Shown: positions 37,555-45,980, counted from the stretch's first letter. The stretch: 64,000 nt of DNA from JAJDXO01 sp965207535 (GCA_965207535.1 CBDBMR010000011.1:93420-157419); one strand, 5' to 3'. Made by a program: numbers and translations. The notes: generated from the sequence alone by a model not told the origin.

Positions 37555-38757
37555 GTGAGACTATCCCGGGAAAAAAAAAACGTCGGCGTTCTCGGCCTTT
37601 GCCAGGTTCTGTTCAACACCGGCCGGGGCCTGACATTCCTCGCTTCCGGACTGGTGTCCGAAGGCGTGTTCGACGCCGGCGTGCTGGTCACTATTCCGAT
37701 CACCATGATGCTGATCGGCACGGCCGCGGGGACACTGCCCTCGGCGCTGCTGATGCGGCGCATCGGCCGCAAGGCCGGGTTTGTCGTCGGCTCGCTGATC
37801 GGCACCAGCGGGGCGCTTTTGGGCGCCCTCGCCATCATCGAAGTGCAGTTCGTGCTTTTCAACGCGTCAATTTTCTTGTTCGGCATCTACTCCGGGTTCG
37901 CACAGCAATACCGGTTCGCCGCCGCCGACGTCGCCAGTGCCGACTTCAAGGCAACGGCCATCGCCCTGGTGCTCGCCGCCGGGGTCATGGGCGCCTTCAC
38001 CGGCCCCTACTCGGCGATTATCGGCAAGGATTGGATCGACGGCGCCGCCTTTGCCGGATCGTTCCTCATTCTCGCGGGCTCCACCCTGCTCTCCGGACTG
38101 GTGGTGCTGGGAATAGATATTCCCAAACTCACCAAGGCCGAGTTCGACGATCCCGGCCGGCCGCTCCTCGAGATTTTCAAGACACCGGTGGTCATCGCCG
38201 CCGTCATCGCCGCCACGTTCACATACGTAGTGATGAATTTACTGATGACCGTGACCCCCATCTCCATGCAGTACGGCTATTCCTTCGGCGACGGCGACGT
38301 CGCGCTGGTCATTTCCTGGCACGTGGTCGGCATGTTCGCGCCGGGCTTCGTGACCGGTTCGTTGATCAAGCGGTTCGGCACCCTGCAGATCATTACCGTG
38401 GGCCTTGCTCTTCTCACCGGTGCGGTGGCCGTCGCGCTGCTGGGCGTCGAGTTCTGGCATTTCTGGGTCAGCCTGTTCCTCCTCGGATGCGGCTGGAACT
38501 TCGCCTTTACCGGCGGCACCGCCCTGCTCACCGAAATCGATACGCCGTCGGAACGCGCCAAGCTCCAGGGGACCAACGATTTCGTCGTCTTTACAGCCGT
38601 TGCCTTCGCCTCCCTGGTCTCGGGCGCGGTCTACCAGCTGCTGGGCTGGAACTGGGTCAACATCCTGGCCGTGCCGATGATCGTTATCGCCATGGCCGCG
38701 GTCACCTGGCTGGCCCTTACCCGCCGACGGGAGCGCATTGCGGCGCCCGCGGAATAG
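37555..38757 (+). CDS. MFS transporter
   Basis: A 400-aa membrane protein with about 12 hydrophobic helices. The loop between helices 2 and 3 reads LLMRRIGRKAGFVVG, the MFS cytoplasmic motif. A second MFS half begins near residue 195. The substrate is unknown. It starts with GTG at 37555. A run of ten A residues at 37571-37580 lies within codons 6-9 (EKKN), a place where slippage or sequencing error could shift the frame. Confidence 0.85.
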   Translation: MRLSREKKNVGVLGLCQVLFNTGRGLTFLASGLVSEGVFDAGVLVTIPITMMLIGTAAGTLPSALLMRRIGRKAGFVVGSLIGTSGALLGALAIIEVQFVLFNASIFLFGIYSGFAQQYRFAAADVASADFKATAIALVLAAGVMGAFTGPYSAIIGKDWIDGAAFAGSFLILAGSTLLSGLVVLGIDIPKLTKAEFDDPGRPLLEIFKTPVVIAAVIAATFTYVVMNLLMTVTPISMQYGYSFGDGDVALVISWHVVGMFAPGFVTGSLIKRFGTLQIITVGLALLTGAVAVALLGVEFWHFWVSLFLLGCGWNFAFTGGTALLTEIDTPSERAKLQGTNDFVVFTAVAFASLVSGAVYQLLGWNWVNILAVPMIVIAMAAVTWLALTRRRERIAAPAE

Positions 38758-38789
38758 CGCCCGACATCCATACCCGCTACACTCGGGCG

Positions 38790-39119
38790 ATGGCTTATGA
38801 CGAACATCTGGCGGAGCGCATGCGCGCCGTCATCCCCGGCGACCCGGCACACGACGAGAAGAAGATGTTCGGCGGTATTGCCTTCTTCTGTCACGGCAAC
38901 ATCGCCTGCGGCGTCAACCGGGACAACATGATCGTCCGCGTCGGCCCCGACGCATACGAAGCCGCCCTCGCCGAAGATCACGTCAAGGAGTTCGACATCA
39001 CCGGCCGGCCCATGACCGGCTGGGTTGAAGTAGCCCCCGCTGCCTTCGAGGACGAGACGGACCTCAAGGCGTGGATCGAACGGGGCTATGCCTTCGCCCG
39101 CTCCCTGCCGCCGAAATAA
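38790..39119 (+). CDS. TfoX/Sxy N-terminal domain protein
   Basis: A 109-aa protein. It has the TfoX_N pattern MAYDEHLAERMRAVI, KKMFGGIAFFCHGNIACGV, MIVRVGPDAYEAAL and GWVEVAP. Full TfoX regulates competence, but the short N-domain-only proteins are uncharacterised. It lies 32 nt after the MFS gene and probably shares its transcript. The end abuts the stop of the convergent hydrolase gene. Confidence 0.85.
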   Translation: MAYDEHLAERMRAVIPGDPAHDEKKMFGGIAFFCHGNIACGVNRDNMIVRVGPDAYEAALAEDHVKEFDITGRPMTGWVEVAPAAFEDETDLKAWIERGYAFARSLPPK

Positions 39120-39884
39120 CTACGCCGCAAGGAACTTCCGCAGGAGATCGATGGTCTCTTCGGGTTTGTCCGCGTGCACCCAGTGACCGGCGCCCTTGAC
39201 TACCGCGTGCCCGGCATTCGGGAACAGGGCGCCGATCAGCTCCTTGTGCTCTTCCTCAATGAAGTCCGAGGTCTCGCCGGCGACGAACAGCGTGCGGCAT
39301 TCATATTGCGCACCGTCCATGTCCGGGAAACCGTGGATCAGGTCGACCCCGTCGAGCAGGCCGTCCAGGTTGATCCGCCAGGCATAGCCGTCCCCGTCGC
39401 GGGCAAGATTGGAGAGCAGCAGCGTCCGGACCGCCGGATCACCCACCCCGCCAGCCAGCATCTCATCGGCGCTCTTGCGGCTGGTCACCCGGTCGAGGGG
39501 CAATGCCTGCATCGCCTCCATGTGATTCTGAATCCCGTGGGCGTAGGGGACCGGCGCGATATCAACCACCACCAGCCCGCCGACCAGATCCGACCGGGTC
39601 AGCGCCAGCACCATGGCCACCTTGCCGCCCATGGAGTGGCCGACCACGGCCGCCCCCTCAAGCTCATGTCCTGTCATGAACTCGGCGACGTTGGCGGCCA
39701 CCGAGGGGTAGCTCACATCCCCGGTCCAGGGCGAACGGCCGTGGTTGGGGAGATCGACGCTGACTAGCCGGTAGTCTTCCGCGAGGCCCCTGGTCACGGC
39801 GGCCCAGTTCCGCGCCTGACCGAACAGCCCGTGGAGGATGAGGACCCCGGGGCCCTCACCGACCTCCAAGTAGTGAAGCTGCAC
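39120..39884 (-). CDS. alpha/beta-fold hydrolase
   Basis: A 254-aa hydrolase of the YbfF/esterase type. It shows LILHGLFGQARNW, VSVDLPNHGRSPW, the nucleophile elbow VVGHSMGGKVAM and the closing KGAGHWVHADKPEE with the catalytic His. It starts with GTG whose last base is the first base of the upstream gene's TAG stop on the minus strand, so it is translationally coupled to the SirB1-like gene. Confidence 0.88.
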   Translation of the reverse strand: MQLHYLEVGEGPGVLILHGLFGQARNWAAVTRGLAEDYRLVSVDLPNHGRSPWTGDVSYPSVAANVAEFMTGHELEGAAVVGHSMGGKVAMVLALTRSDLVGGLVVVDIAPVPYAHGIQNHMEAMQALPLDRVTSRKSADEMLAGGVGDPAVRTLLLSNLARDGDGYAWRINLDGLLDGVDLIHGFPDMDGAQYECRTLFVAGETSDFIEEEHKELIGALFPNAGHAVVKGAGHWVHADKPEETIDLLRKFLAA

Positions 39885-40714
39885 TAGTTGAGCCCGCGCT
39901 TCAGCTCATCCAGTATGCGTTCGGCGTCCCGGTCATTGAGCGCCGCGCCGCCCAGCGCGATGTAGTCCTCGAGCACCATCACCGCCGACTTGAGGTTCCC
40001 CTGGCCAGCCTCGAGCGCGGCGAGCTCGATGTTGGTCTCGCCATGGCCCGGGGCGATCAAGGCCATGCGCCGCAGCACCTCGACGGCGCGGGGCGTATCG
40101 CTCTGCTGCAAGGCCCGAGTCTTTATGTTGTTCTGTAAGCGCAGGAGAATGTCCCGGTTGCCCACCGAACGGACGAAATCGGGCTTCATGGGCAGGTCGG
40201 TCCCATAGACGCTCTTCAGCAGCCGCTTGAGCTCGCTCATTTGCAGCATCCGGGCGCCGTCAAAGGGATCGATGATCGCCGACTCGCCTTGCGCCTGCAG
40301 CCGAAGCAGGAAGTGACCGGGGAAATTGATCCCGGCGATGTCCCACTGCAGCGCGCGGGCGACGTGAATGAGGATGATCCCCAGCGATACGGGAATGCCA
40401 CGGCGCCGGTCGATCACCCGCATCAGGTTGGCGTTATCCGTGTCGTCATAGGTCTCGGTGTCCCCCAGGTAGCCGCCGTCGGCGAACACCACGTCATGGA
40501 GTACCGCGGCCCGGTCGCGGACGTCGGTCGCCTGCGCCTTCACCGCGTTGGCGTGGCCCGCCAGTTCGGCCAGATGGTCCCGGTACTGCTCGACCCGCTT
40601 GTCCGGATGATCGAGCGCCCCCAGCATCAGCGCCACGTCGGCGAGATCGATCTCGCCGTCCTCCAGGGAGCCGACGATGTTGAGGTTTACCAGGACATCG
40701 GTCAGATCCGACAA
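39884..40714 (-). CDS. SirB1-family (transglutaminase-like) TPR protein
   Basis: A 276-aa protein of the SirB1/YchA type. The transglutaminase-like core has LMRVIDRRRGIPVSLGIILIHVARALQWDIAGINFPGHFLLRL, with the Cys of true transglutaminases not visible. The C-terminal part contains TPR-like helices (RALQQSDTPRAVEVLRRMALIAPGHGETNIELAALEAGQG). Function unknown. It overlaps the following hydrolase by 1 nt. Confidence 0.82.
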   Translation of the reverse strand: MSDLTDVLVNLNIVGSLEDGEIDLADVALMLGALDHPDKRVEQYRDHLAELAGHANAVKAQATDVRDRAAVLHDVVFADGGYLGDTETYDDTDNANLMRVIDRRRGIPVSLGIILIHVARALQWDIAGINFPGHFLLRLQAQGESAIIDPFDGARMLQMSELKRLLKSVYGTDLPMKPDFVRSVGNRDILLRLQNNIKTRALQQSDTPRAVEVLRRMALIAPGHGETNIELAALEAGQGNLKSAVMVLEDYIALGGAALNDRDAERILDELKRGLN

Positions 40715-40738
40715 TTGGGTCTCCGAAAACGTGATTGG

Positions 40739-40785
40739 AACGGCCTAGACGGCCTAGACGGCCTAGAACGGCCTAAAACGGCCTA
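40739..40785 (-). repeat. decanucleotide tandem array starting at the ssb stop codon
   Basis: Read on the minus strand, the ssb end CCGTTTTAG is followed by GCCGTTTTAG, GCCGTTCTAG, GCCGTCTAG, GCCGTCTAG and GCCGTTCC: about five near-copies of a 9-10-nt unit. The array grows out of the final Phe codon and the stop, so extra in-phase stops follow. It is too short and degenerate to be a CRISPR. Confidence 0.8.
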
Positions 40786-41262
40786 AAACGGAATGTCGTC
40801 GTCGAGGTCGTCGGCGCCACCGCCGCCGCCGGGCGCCGCATAGTCGGGCTCGGCTCCGGGATCGCCACCGCCGTGGTCGCCACCCCCACCGCCCTGCCCG
40901 CCGCCACCGCCGCGGGTATCCAGCATGGTGAGTTCGCCCCGGAAACGGCCCAGCACGACCTCGGTGGTGTACCTGTCCTGACCGTCCTGGCCTTGCCATT
41001 TGCGGGTCTGGAGCTGGCCCTCCATATACACCTTGGAGCCCTTTTTTAGGTACTTCTCGGCCACGTCGGCAATACGGTCGTTGAACACCACAACCCGGTG
41101 CCACTCGGTCCTTTCCCGGCGCTCGCCGGAGGCGCGGTCGTTCCAGGTCTCGGAGGTGGCCACCGACATGTTGACGATCTTATTGCCGTCCTGGGAGAAG
41201 CGGACCTCGGGATCACGGCCCAGGTTTCCAATCAGAATGACTTTGTTAACGCTGCCGGCCAT
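40783..41262 (-). CDS. ssb: single-stranded DNA-binding protein
   Basis: A 159-aa SSB. The OB-fold covers residues 1-110 (NKVILIGNLGRDPEVRF, WHRVVVFND, YLKKGSKVYMEGQL, TTEVVLGRF). A glycine-rich linker follows and the protein ends in the acidic tip DDLDDDIPF that recruits partner proteins. A LexA-type box lies 135 bp upstream of the start, suggesting SOS control. uvrA, its frequent divergent neighbour, is about 5 kb away here. Confidence 0.95.
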   Translation of the reverse strand: MAGSVNKVILIGNLGRDPEVRFSQDGNKIVNMSVATSETWNDRASGERRERTEWHRVVVFNDRIADVAEKYLKKGSKVYMEGQLQTRKWQGQDGQDRYTTEVVLGRFRGELTMLDTRGGGGGQGGGGGDHGGGDPGAEPDYAAPGGGGGADDLDDDIPF

Positions 41263-41396
41263 GCTCTCCGCCCCCTTCAGGTAGTCGTGGAATTTCGGTC
41301 ATTGGTTTCTCCTGGTTATGTACCCCGATTCTCCCGGGGGTTCACCCCTATTCTGGCAACCGGTCTCTCATCACGCCGGCATTGATGCCATTAAAT

Positions 41397-41411
41397 GTTC
41401 ATGTAATGTTC
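41397..41411. promoter_or_regulatory. LexA (SOS) box, GTTC-N7-GTTC
   Basis: GTTC at 41397-41400, seven bases ATGTAAT, then GTTC at 41408-41411. This is the known alphaproteobacterial LexA operator. It lies upstream of ssb, a usual SOS gene in this class. Confidence 0.7.
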
Positions 41412-41713
41412 TTATAGCGGGTTTCTTGTTTCAGGGGAAGGGATTAGATGATCCAGGGAAGTTGTCTGTGTGGCGCGACGCAGGCCGTGACACTGGCGAG
41501 AAATGCGGGCTAGGTCCCGATAAACAGGTCGGGCTGGACCGACAGGTGGCGGATGACGAGGCCGCGCGACTCGAGAGTTTCAGCGATCATGTTGCGGTGA
41601 CAGCTCTTGGGGTCCCGTTCCAGACATGGCGTAATTCCGGCGTTCACTCCCCTGGGCCTATGATGCGGGGTCGTGGGCGCCGCGCCCCGTTAGGCTAAGC
41701 AAGGAGAGTGACC

Positions 41714-42745
41714 ATGGGTGAGTACGTTGGCTTTGATGTTTCGAAGGAAGAGACAGCATTTTGCGTGAAGGACGGTGCAGGAGAGATTTTGGCGCAAGGC
41801 AAGGCGGAGACCGACCCTCGGGCGTTGTTTGAGGTGTTGAAGGAGCATTGTCTGTGTCCGGATCGGATTGTTCTGGAGACCGGGACACTGTCGGGCTGGC
41901 TGGCACGGAGTCTGGACGAGATGGGGATTGCGGTGGAAGTGATCGATGCCCGCCAGGCCCATGCGGTGATGCGTCTTCAACACAACAAGACCGATGCCAA
42001 GGACGCCGAGCTTCTGGCGGAGATCGCGCGCACCGGCTTCTGCCGCCCTGTATCGGTGAAGAGCGAGTTGGCCCAGGAGAGTCGGGTTCTGCTCAAGGCT
42101 CGGTCTCACCTGGTGCGCCAGCGCCGCGATACTCACAACACGATCCGGGGTCTTCTTGCCTCGTTGGGGATCCGTTTTCCCAAGGGCACGAGCAAGCTGC
42201 TCCGCGGAGTGCGCGCGCAGCTCGAGGACCGTCCCGAGCTACGCCCGGCGATTGCGCCGTTGCTGTCCTCGCTCACGGCGCTGGACAGCACGATTGCGGA
42301 GCTGGATGAGGCGGTCGCTGCGCGCGTCAAGGACGATCCGGCCTGCCGCCTGCTGATGACCGTGCCCGGAGTCGGACCGCTCACGGCGCTGGCCTATGTG
42401 AGTACCATCGGCGACGCCGGGCGCTTCGCCCGATCGCGCAGCTTGGGCGCTTATCTCGGGCTGACCTCCAGACGTTGGCAATCGGGCGAGATGGATTACA
42501 GCGGGTGCATCTCCAAGCACGGCGACGCGATGCTGCGCAGCTTATTGTACGAGGCCGCCAACAGCCTGCTTGTGGTGGTGCGCCGGGCCCATCCGCTCAA
42601 GGACTGGGCGCGGCGGATCAAAAAGCGGACCAGCCACAAGAAGGCCTGCGTGGCCCTGGCGCGCAAGCTTGCGGTGATCCTCCATCGCATGTTGATCACT
42701 GGCGAGCCGTTCCGCTGGCCGGCCCGAGAGATTCAGGCGGCATGA
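41714..42745 (+). CDS. IS110-family transposase (DEDD/serine recombinase)
   Basis: A 343-aa transposase. The RuvC-like DEDD residues are D8 (VGFDVSKE), E55 (VLETGT), D94 and D97 (NKTDAKDAE). The C-terminal Tnp_IS116/IS110/IS902 domain has LMTVPGVGPLTALAYVSTIGDAGRF, GAYLGLTSRRWQSGE with the likely nucleophile Ser (S257), and ISKHGDAMLRSLLYEAA. All expected residues are present, so it may be active. AAGGAG lies 7 nt before the ATG at 41714; a GTG at 41708 is less likely. Confidence 0.94.
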   Translation: MGEYVGFDVSKEETAFCVKDGAGEILAQGKAETDPRALFEVLKEHCLCPDRIVLETGTLSGWLARSLDEMGIAVEVIDARQAHAVMRLQHNKTDAKDAELLAEIARTGFCRPVSVKSELAQESRVLLKARSHLVRQRRDTHNTIRGLLASLGIRFPKGTSKLLRGVRAQLEDRPELRPAIAPLLSSLTALDSTIAELDEAVAARVKDDPACRLLMTVPGVGPLTALAYVSTIGDAGRFARSRSLGAYLGLTSRRWQSGEMDYSGCISKHGDAMLRSLLYEAANSLLVVVRRAHPLKDWARRIKKRTSHKKACVALARKLAVILHRMLITGEPFRWPAREIQAA

Positions 42746-43015
42746 GTGAGAGAACGGACTGCGTAGACGACGGTAACGAGCACGAGGAGACAACATAGTT
42801 CCGCACGAGCGGAAAGGCGCGTCCCCGCCGGGACGTCGGCCGAGGCCATCCCGTTTTATGTGTTGCAAGGCGGCTCAGGCCGCCAACAATGCGTCCTCTG
42901 ACCCTGGGAGGCCGAAGCCAAAGGGCACCATCATGAAGCAAGCCAGCCAGAGCGCCGGCAAAGACTTCGTAGACAACCCTGTACCCGGCGGCGGCAAGCC
43001 CGGAGGAGTTGACCC
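42746..43015 (+). ncRNA. candidate bridge RNA in the right end of the IS110-family element
   Basis: The 288-nt right end has no gene but several hairpins: TTCCGC/GCGGAA (42799-42814), GTCCC/GGGAC near 42830 and GGCGGC/GCCGCC near 42868-42884. TTATGTGT at 42856-42863 is exactly complementary to the 8 nt just right of the insertion (ACACATAA, 43034-43041), as a right target guide would be. TAGACA at 42970-42975 matches the element's own right end (TTAGACA), as a left donor guide would. A left target guide is less clear (GTTCC at 42798-42802). The exact RNA ends are unknown. Confidence 0.55.
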
Positions 43016-43484
43016 GAACGCCGGAATTAGACAACACATAAGGCACGGCAAACCCTTGGCGGCGAGCGCCGTCACCTCGGCCAGGGCCGCCTCCGCCGGC
43101 TCACTCGCAAGCTGACCGGCGTAGATGGAGCGGTAAAGGTCAACGTCGCCCGACTTGGCCGCGTCCCGCCCCGCTTCCGGGTTACCCAAGGCCTGCAGGT
43201 GCTTGTACTCGATCCCCGCGTCGTCGAGCGCGGCGTTCAAGGGGAATTTGCAGAAGTCGGGCTTGCGGGACCAGGGCACGTCCCGGACATCCACCAGCAC
43301 GCTCACCCCGTCCCGTTCAAGGGCGGCGACGAACTCGGCGATGCTCGCGCCCTCGTAGCCGATGGTGGCAACGATGGTCATGGTTCACCGATGGCCTGTT
43401 TTGCACTCCCTCCTCTTCCAGGGGAGGAAACAAATTTCTGCCGGGCATTACGGCAAATTGAGACGGCTTCGGGAGTGAAACTCA

Positions 43485-43976
43485 CTACGGAAAGATCCCG
43501 TGCCTGGATATCCCGACGCCGGTGCCGATGCCCGTGGCGGGGGCATCCGCGACGATGCCCGAGCCCGGCCCATAGACCGACGCGCCCGGCAGGAGGTCCA
43601 ACCCGCCATAGACAAACGCCACCTTCAAGAACAGCGCCATCACCAGCAGCACGAAGGCGATCGTCGCCGCCTGTTTGGCGAACCAGAAATAGGTCTCCCG
43701 GAGCGCAACCCCGATGACCTGTTGGGCGATCTCGGCCGGCGGGCGGAACTCCTTCTTGAGGATCAGCCACGCCTCGGTCTTCTTGTAGGGACGGGTGCGG
43801 GCGCGAAGCGCGCACCACACAAGAATGAAGGCGAAGATCAGGCTGGCCATGCCGCCCACCTGGGCGGCGAAGGGCGGATCGAACGAGAGCCCGAAGATCA
43901 GGCAGAAGATGGCGAGACCGGTAAACCCGCTGGCCCGGCCGACGGACACGTAGGCGGCGTTCTCGATCTCGTTCAT
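43485..43976 (-). CDS. three-helix membrane protein, unknown
   Basis: A 163-aa protein with predicted membrane helices near residues 15-32, 38-57 and 98-120 and a Gly-rich tail. The cytoplasmic loop between helices 2 and 3 is basic (RARTRPYKKTEAWLILKKEF). Not recognised. Its ATG is 3 nt past the stop of the selenoprotein gene, so the two are almost certainly co-translated and may work together at the membrane. Confidence 0.65.
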   Translation of the reverse strand: MNEIENAAYVSVGRASGFTGLAIFCLIFGLSFDPPFAAQVGGMASLIFAFILVWCALRARTRPYKKTEAWLILKKEFRPPAEIAQQVIGVALRETYFWFAKQAATIAFVLLVMALFLKVAFVYGGLDLLPGASVYGPGSGIVADAPATGIGTGVGISRHGIFP

Positions 43977-43979
43977 CCG

Positions 43980-44672
43980 CTAACCATTCAAGTGCCCCCC
44001 GATGGCGTCGGCGAATTCGTCCGGCTTGAAGTCCCTCGGTCCCTCGCCGCCCACATAGGCAAGCTGGCCGCCGGCGTCGATGAGGAACAGCCGCATGGGG
44101 ATGGCGATGTAGCGCTCTTCCACCGCATTGCCGATATCGTCGATCAGCATGGGCATCTTGAGGTCGAGCATGTGCTGGCAGGCGCTCGCCACCTCGGTGC
44201 GTTCGTCGTCGGTGGTCGGTTCCCTGTAGACGATGCCCTCCTGCAGGTTCTTCGGCGAGCGCCAGCCGTCATCGGCATGGGCTTCGCGGATGTAAATTGA
44301 CAGGAACTGCACATAGTCCTTGTACCGGTCGTAAATCTCGTTGAGGCGCACGGCCCAACCGCGATAGGGCGGTCACGTATAGGAGCCGAATATCAGCGCC
44401 ACCGGCTTGCCGCGCAGGGATTCGAGGCTCACCGTCTCGCCGGTACGACCCTTTTCGGGATCGAGCACGTCGAGGGTGAAGGCAGGCGCCTCGTCGCCGA
44501 CGCCGGGCACTTTCTCGCGGCGCGCCTTCTGCCACGCCATCTTGGCGTCAAATTCCTCTTCGGTGAGATCGGAGATATCGATCCAAACCTTGCGTTTCTC
44601 CGGATAGGGCAGATCGGCGAAAACCTTCACCAACTCACCCGGATCCATCGATCTGAAATCGCCGTCGGCCAT
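43980..44672 (-). CDS. deiodinase-like selenoprotein with in-frame TGA (Sec)
   Basis: A 230-aa thioredoxin-fold protein if the TGA at 44373-44375 is read as selenocysteine (U100). The sequence ALIFGSYT-U-PPYRGWAV matches the active site of deiodinase-family proteins, and 25-30 residues later YIREAHADDGW carries the family's signature EAHxxDGW. The frame is open on both sides of the TGA and conserved throughout, which excludes a random stop. A hairpin that could act as a bacterial SECIS element is possible just after the TGA (CGCGG/CCG-GCG around a UUGGG loop). The start at 44672 (MADGDFRS) is used; GTG/ATG alternatives extend to 44711. The reaction of bacterial members is not known; they are thought to be thiol/selenol redox enzymes. 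No sel genes are in the window. Confidence 0.88.
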
Positions 44673-44801
44673 TATTTTGCCCCCCAACCAATGATTTTGT
44701 CGTGAAGTCACCCATGTTCGCGCCGGTGGCCTCGGGGGTCAAGACGGGTGCCGGTGACATAAACTGCTTGTGAGACCGCGCCCAGCCGCTATGCAGAGGG
44801 C

Positions 44802-45980
44802 ATGCGAGGGAAACTGCCGAAAACCTGGAACCGGCACTTCGCGCTGATCCTGGGCTCGACCATGACGGTTCAGCTCGGCATGCCGATCATCACCCCGTCC
44901 TTCCCGGCCGTGCAGCAAGCGCTTGGCGTGGCGGATGCGGACATCGGCCTGATCATGGCGGTCTATTCTCTACCGGCTCTGGTCTTCGTGCCGCTGCTCG
45001 GCCTGGTCGCCGACCGATTCTCCAAGAAATGGGTCGTGGTGCCGGGCCTGGTGCTGTTCACCGCGGGCGGCTTCGCCTTCACGGCGGAGAATTTCGAGAC
45101 CCTGTTGTGGCTGCGCTTCATCCAGGGGATCGGGGCCAGCGGCCTGTCCGGCCTCGCCCTCGGCCTGGTCGGCGACTACTTCCGGGGAGAAGACCGAACC
45201 CGGGTGCTGGCCAGTGCCAGCTTCCTGCAGAATGTCAACGCCGGCCTGCTGCCGGTGATCGGCGGCGCCCTCGTGGTCATCGCCTGGGAGGCGCCCTACC
45301 TGGCGAGCTTCCTGGCCGTCCCGCTGGCGCTGTTCGGGCTGGTTATCATGAAGCCCGGCGACAACACCCCGGCGCCCGGCGGCAGGGCGCTGCTCGGTCA
45401 TGCCTGGCGCAACATTACCGACCGGCGGGCGCTCGAACTCATGGGCATGACCGGTGGATTCATCTTTGTCGGCTTCGGGGTATTCGTGACCTACATCCCG
45501 ACCTTCCTCGCCAACAACTTCGCCACCGGCTCGTTTGTCATCGGCCTCATCGTCGGCGCGCGGTCGGTCTCCGGCGCTATCATGTCGTCCCAGATCACCA
45601 GGCTGATGCGCGCCGTCTCGCCCCGCTGGCTGATCTTCAGCGCCTTCCTGGTCCAGTCGGCGGGCCTCGCCGTCGTTCCGGTGCTGCCCAACGACTGGTC
45701 GGTGATGATCGCCGCCCTGTGTTATGGCGGGGCATTCGGGATCGTCCGCCCGGCGCTGCAGATCATGATGCTGGAGAACGCGCCCGAGGATTTGCGGGCC
45801 ACCTTCGGCGGCGGCATCGCGTTTTCCCTGCGCCTCGCCCAGACCATCGGCCCGTTTATCGCCGGGCTGGTGATCGGCGCCTGGGGGTTCGACCCGCTGT
45901 TTTTCAGCGCCGCCGCGGTGCCCCTGCTCCTCGCCCTCTACGCCCTCAGGGCGGAGGCGTTGAAGCCGGCAGCGCGTTAG
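44802..45980 (+). CDS. MFS transporter
   Basis: A 392-aa transporter of about 12 helices. The helix 2-3 loop LLGLVADRFSKKWVVVPG is the standard MFS motif A. GIGASGLSGLALGLVGDYFRGEDRTRVL resembles drug-efflux members. The substrate is unknown. It diverges from the selenoprotein gene and its stop overlaps the convergent RidA gene by 4 nt. Confidence 0.88.
   Translation: MRGKLPKTWNRHFALILGSTMTVQLGMPIITPSFPAVQQALGVADADIGLIMAVYSLPALVFVPLLGLVADRFSKKWVVVPGLVLFTAGGFAFTAENFETLLWLRFIQGIGASGLSGLALGLVGDYFRGEDRTRVLASASFLQNVNAGLLPVIGGALVVIAWEAPYLASFLAVPLALFGLVIMKPGDNTPAPGGRALLGHAWRNITDRRALELMGMTGGFIFVGFGVFVTYIPTFLANNFATGSFVIGLIVGARSVSGAIMSSQITRLMRAVSPRWLIFSAFLVQSAGLAVVPVLPNDWSVMIAALCYGGAFGIVRPALQIMMLENAPEDLRATFGGGIAFSLRLAQTIGPFIAGLVIGAWGFDPLFFSAAAVPLLLALYALRAEALKPAAR

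Larger units (their letters stand above)
41627..43033 (+). mobile_element. IS110-family element, IS1111-type, inserted in the DUF488 gene
   Basis: The ends are fixed by the broken target gene, giving 1407 bp flanked by ACA at 41624-41626 and 43034-43036. Subterminal inverted repeats TAATTCCGGCGTTC (41632-41645) and GAACGCCGGAATTA (43016-43029) are perfect over 14 bp and lie 5 and 4 bp inside the ends. Subterminal repeats and a short left end (87 bp) with a long right non-coding end (288 bp) are traits of the IS1111 group, where the guide RNA is known to lie downstream of the transposase. Confidence 0.88.
41510..43381 (-). pseudogene. DUF488 family gene split by an IS110-family insertion
   Basis: The gene begins at 43381 with MTIVATIGYEGASIAEF and LLVDVRDVPWSRKPDF-type sequence and runs to the TGT codon at 43036-43034 (116 codons). 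It resumes at the TGT codon at 41626-41624 and continues CLERDPKSCHRNMIAETL to a TAG at 41510-41512. Joining the halves across a shared 3-bp ACA restores one 153-codon DUF488 frame, with the conserved CHR motif, without a mismatch. As it stands the first half reads into the element and stops at 42875. The loss is recent, because nothing else has decayed. Confidence 0.9.

Noticed and set aside
40739..40785. The decamer array as a CRISPR
   Set aside because: Units are 9-10 nt with no spacers; no cas genes.
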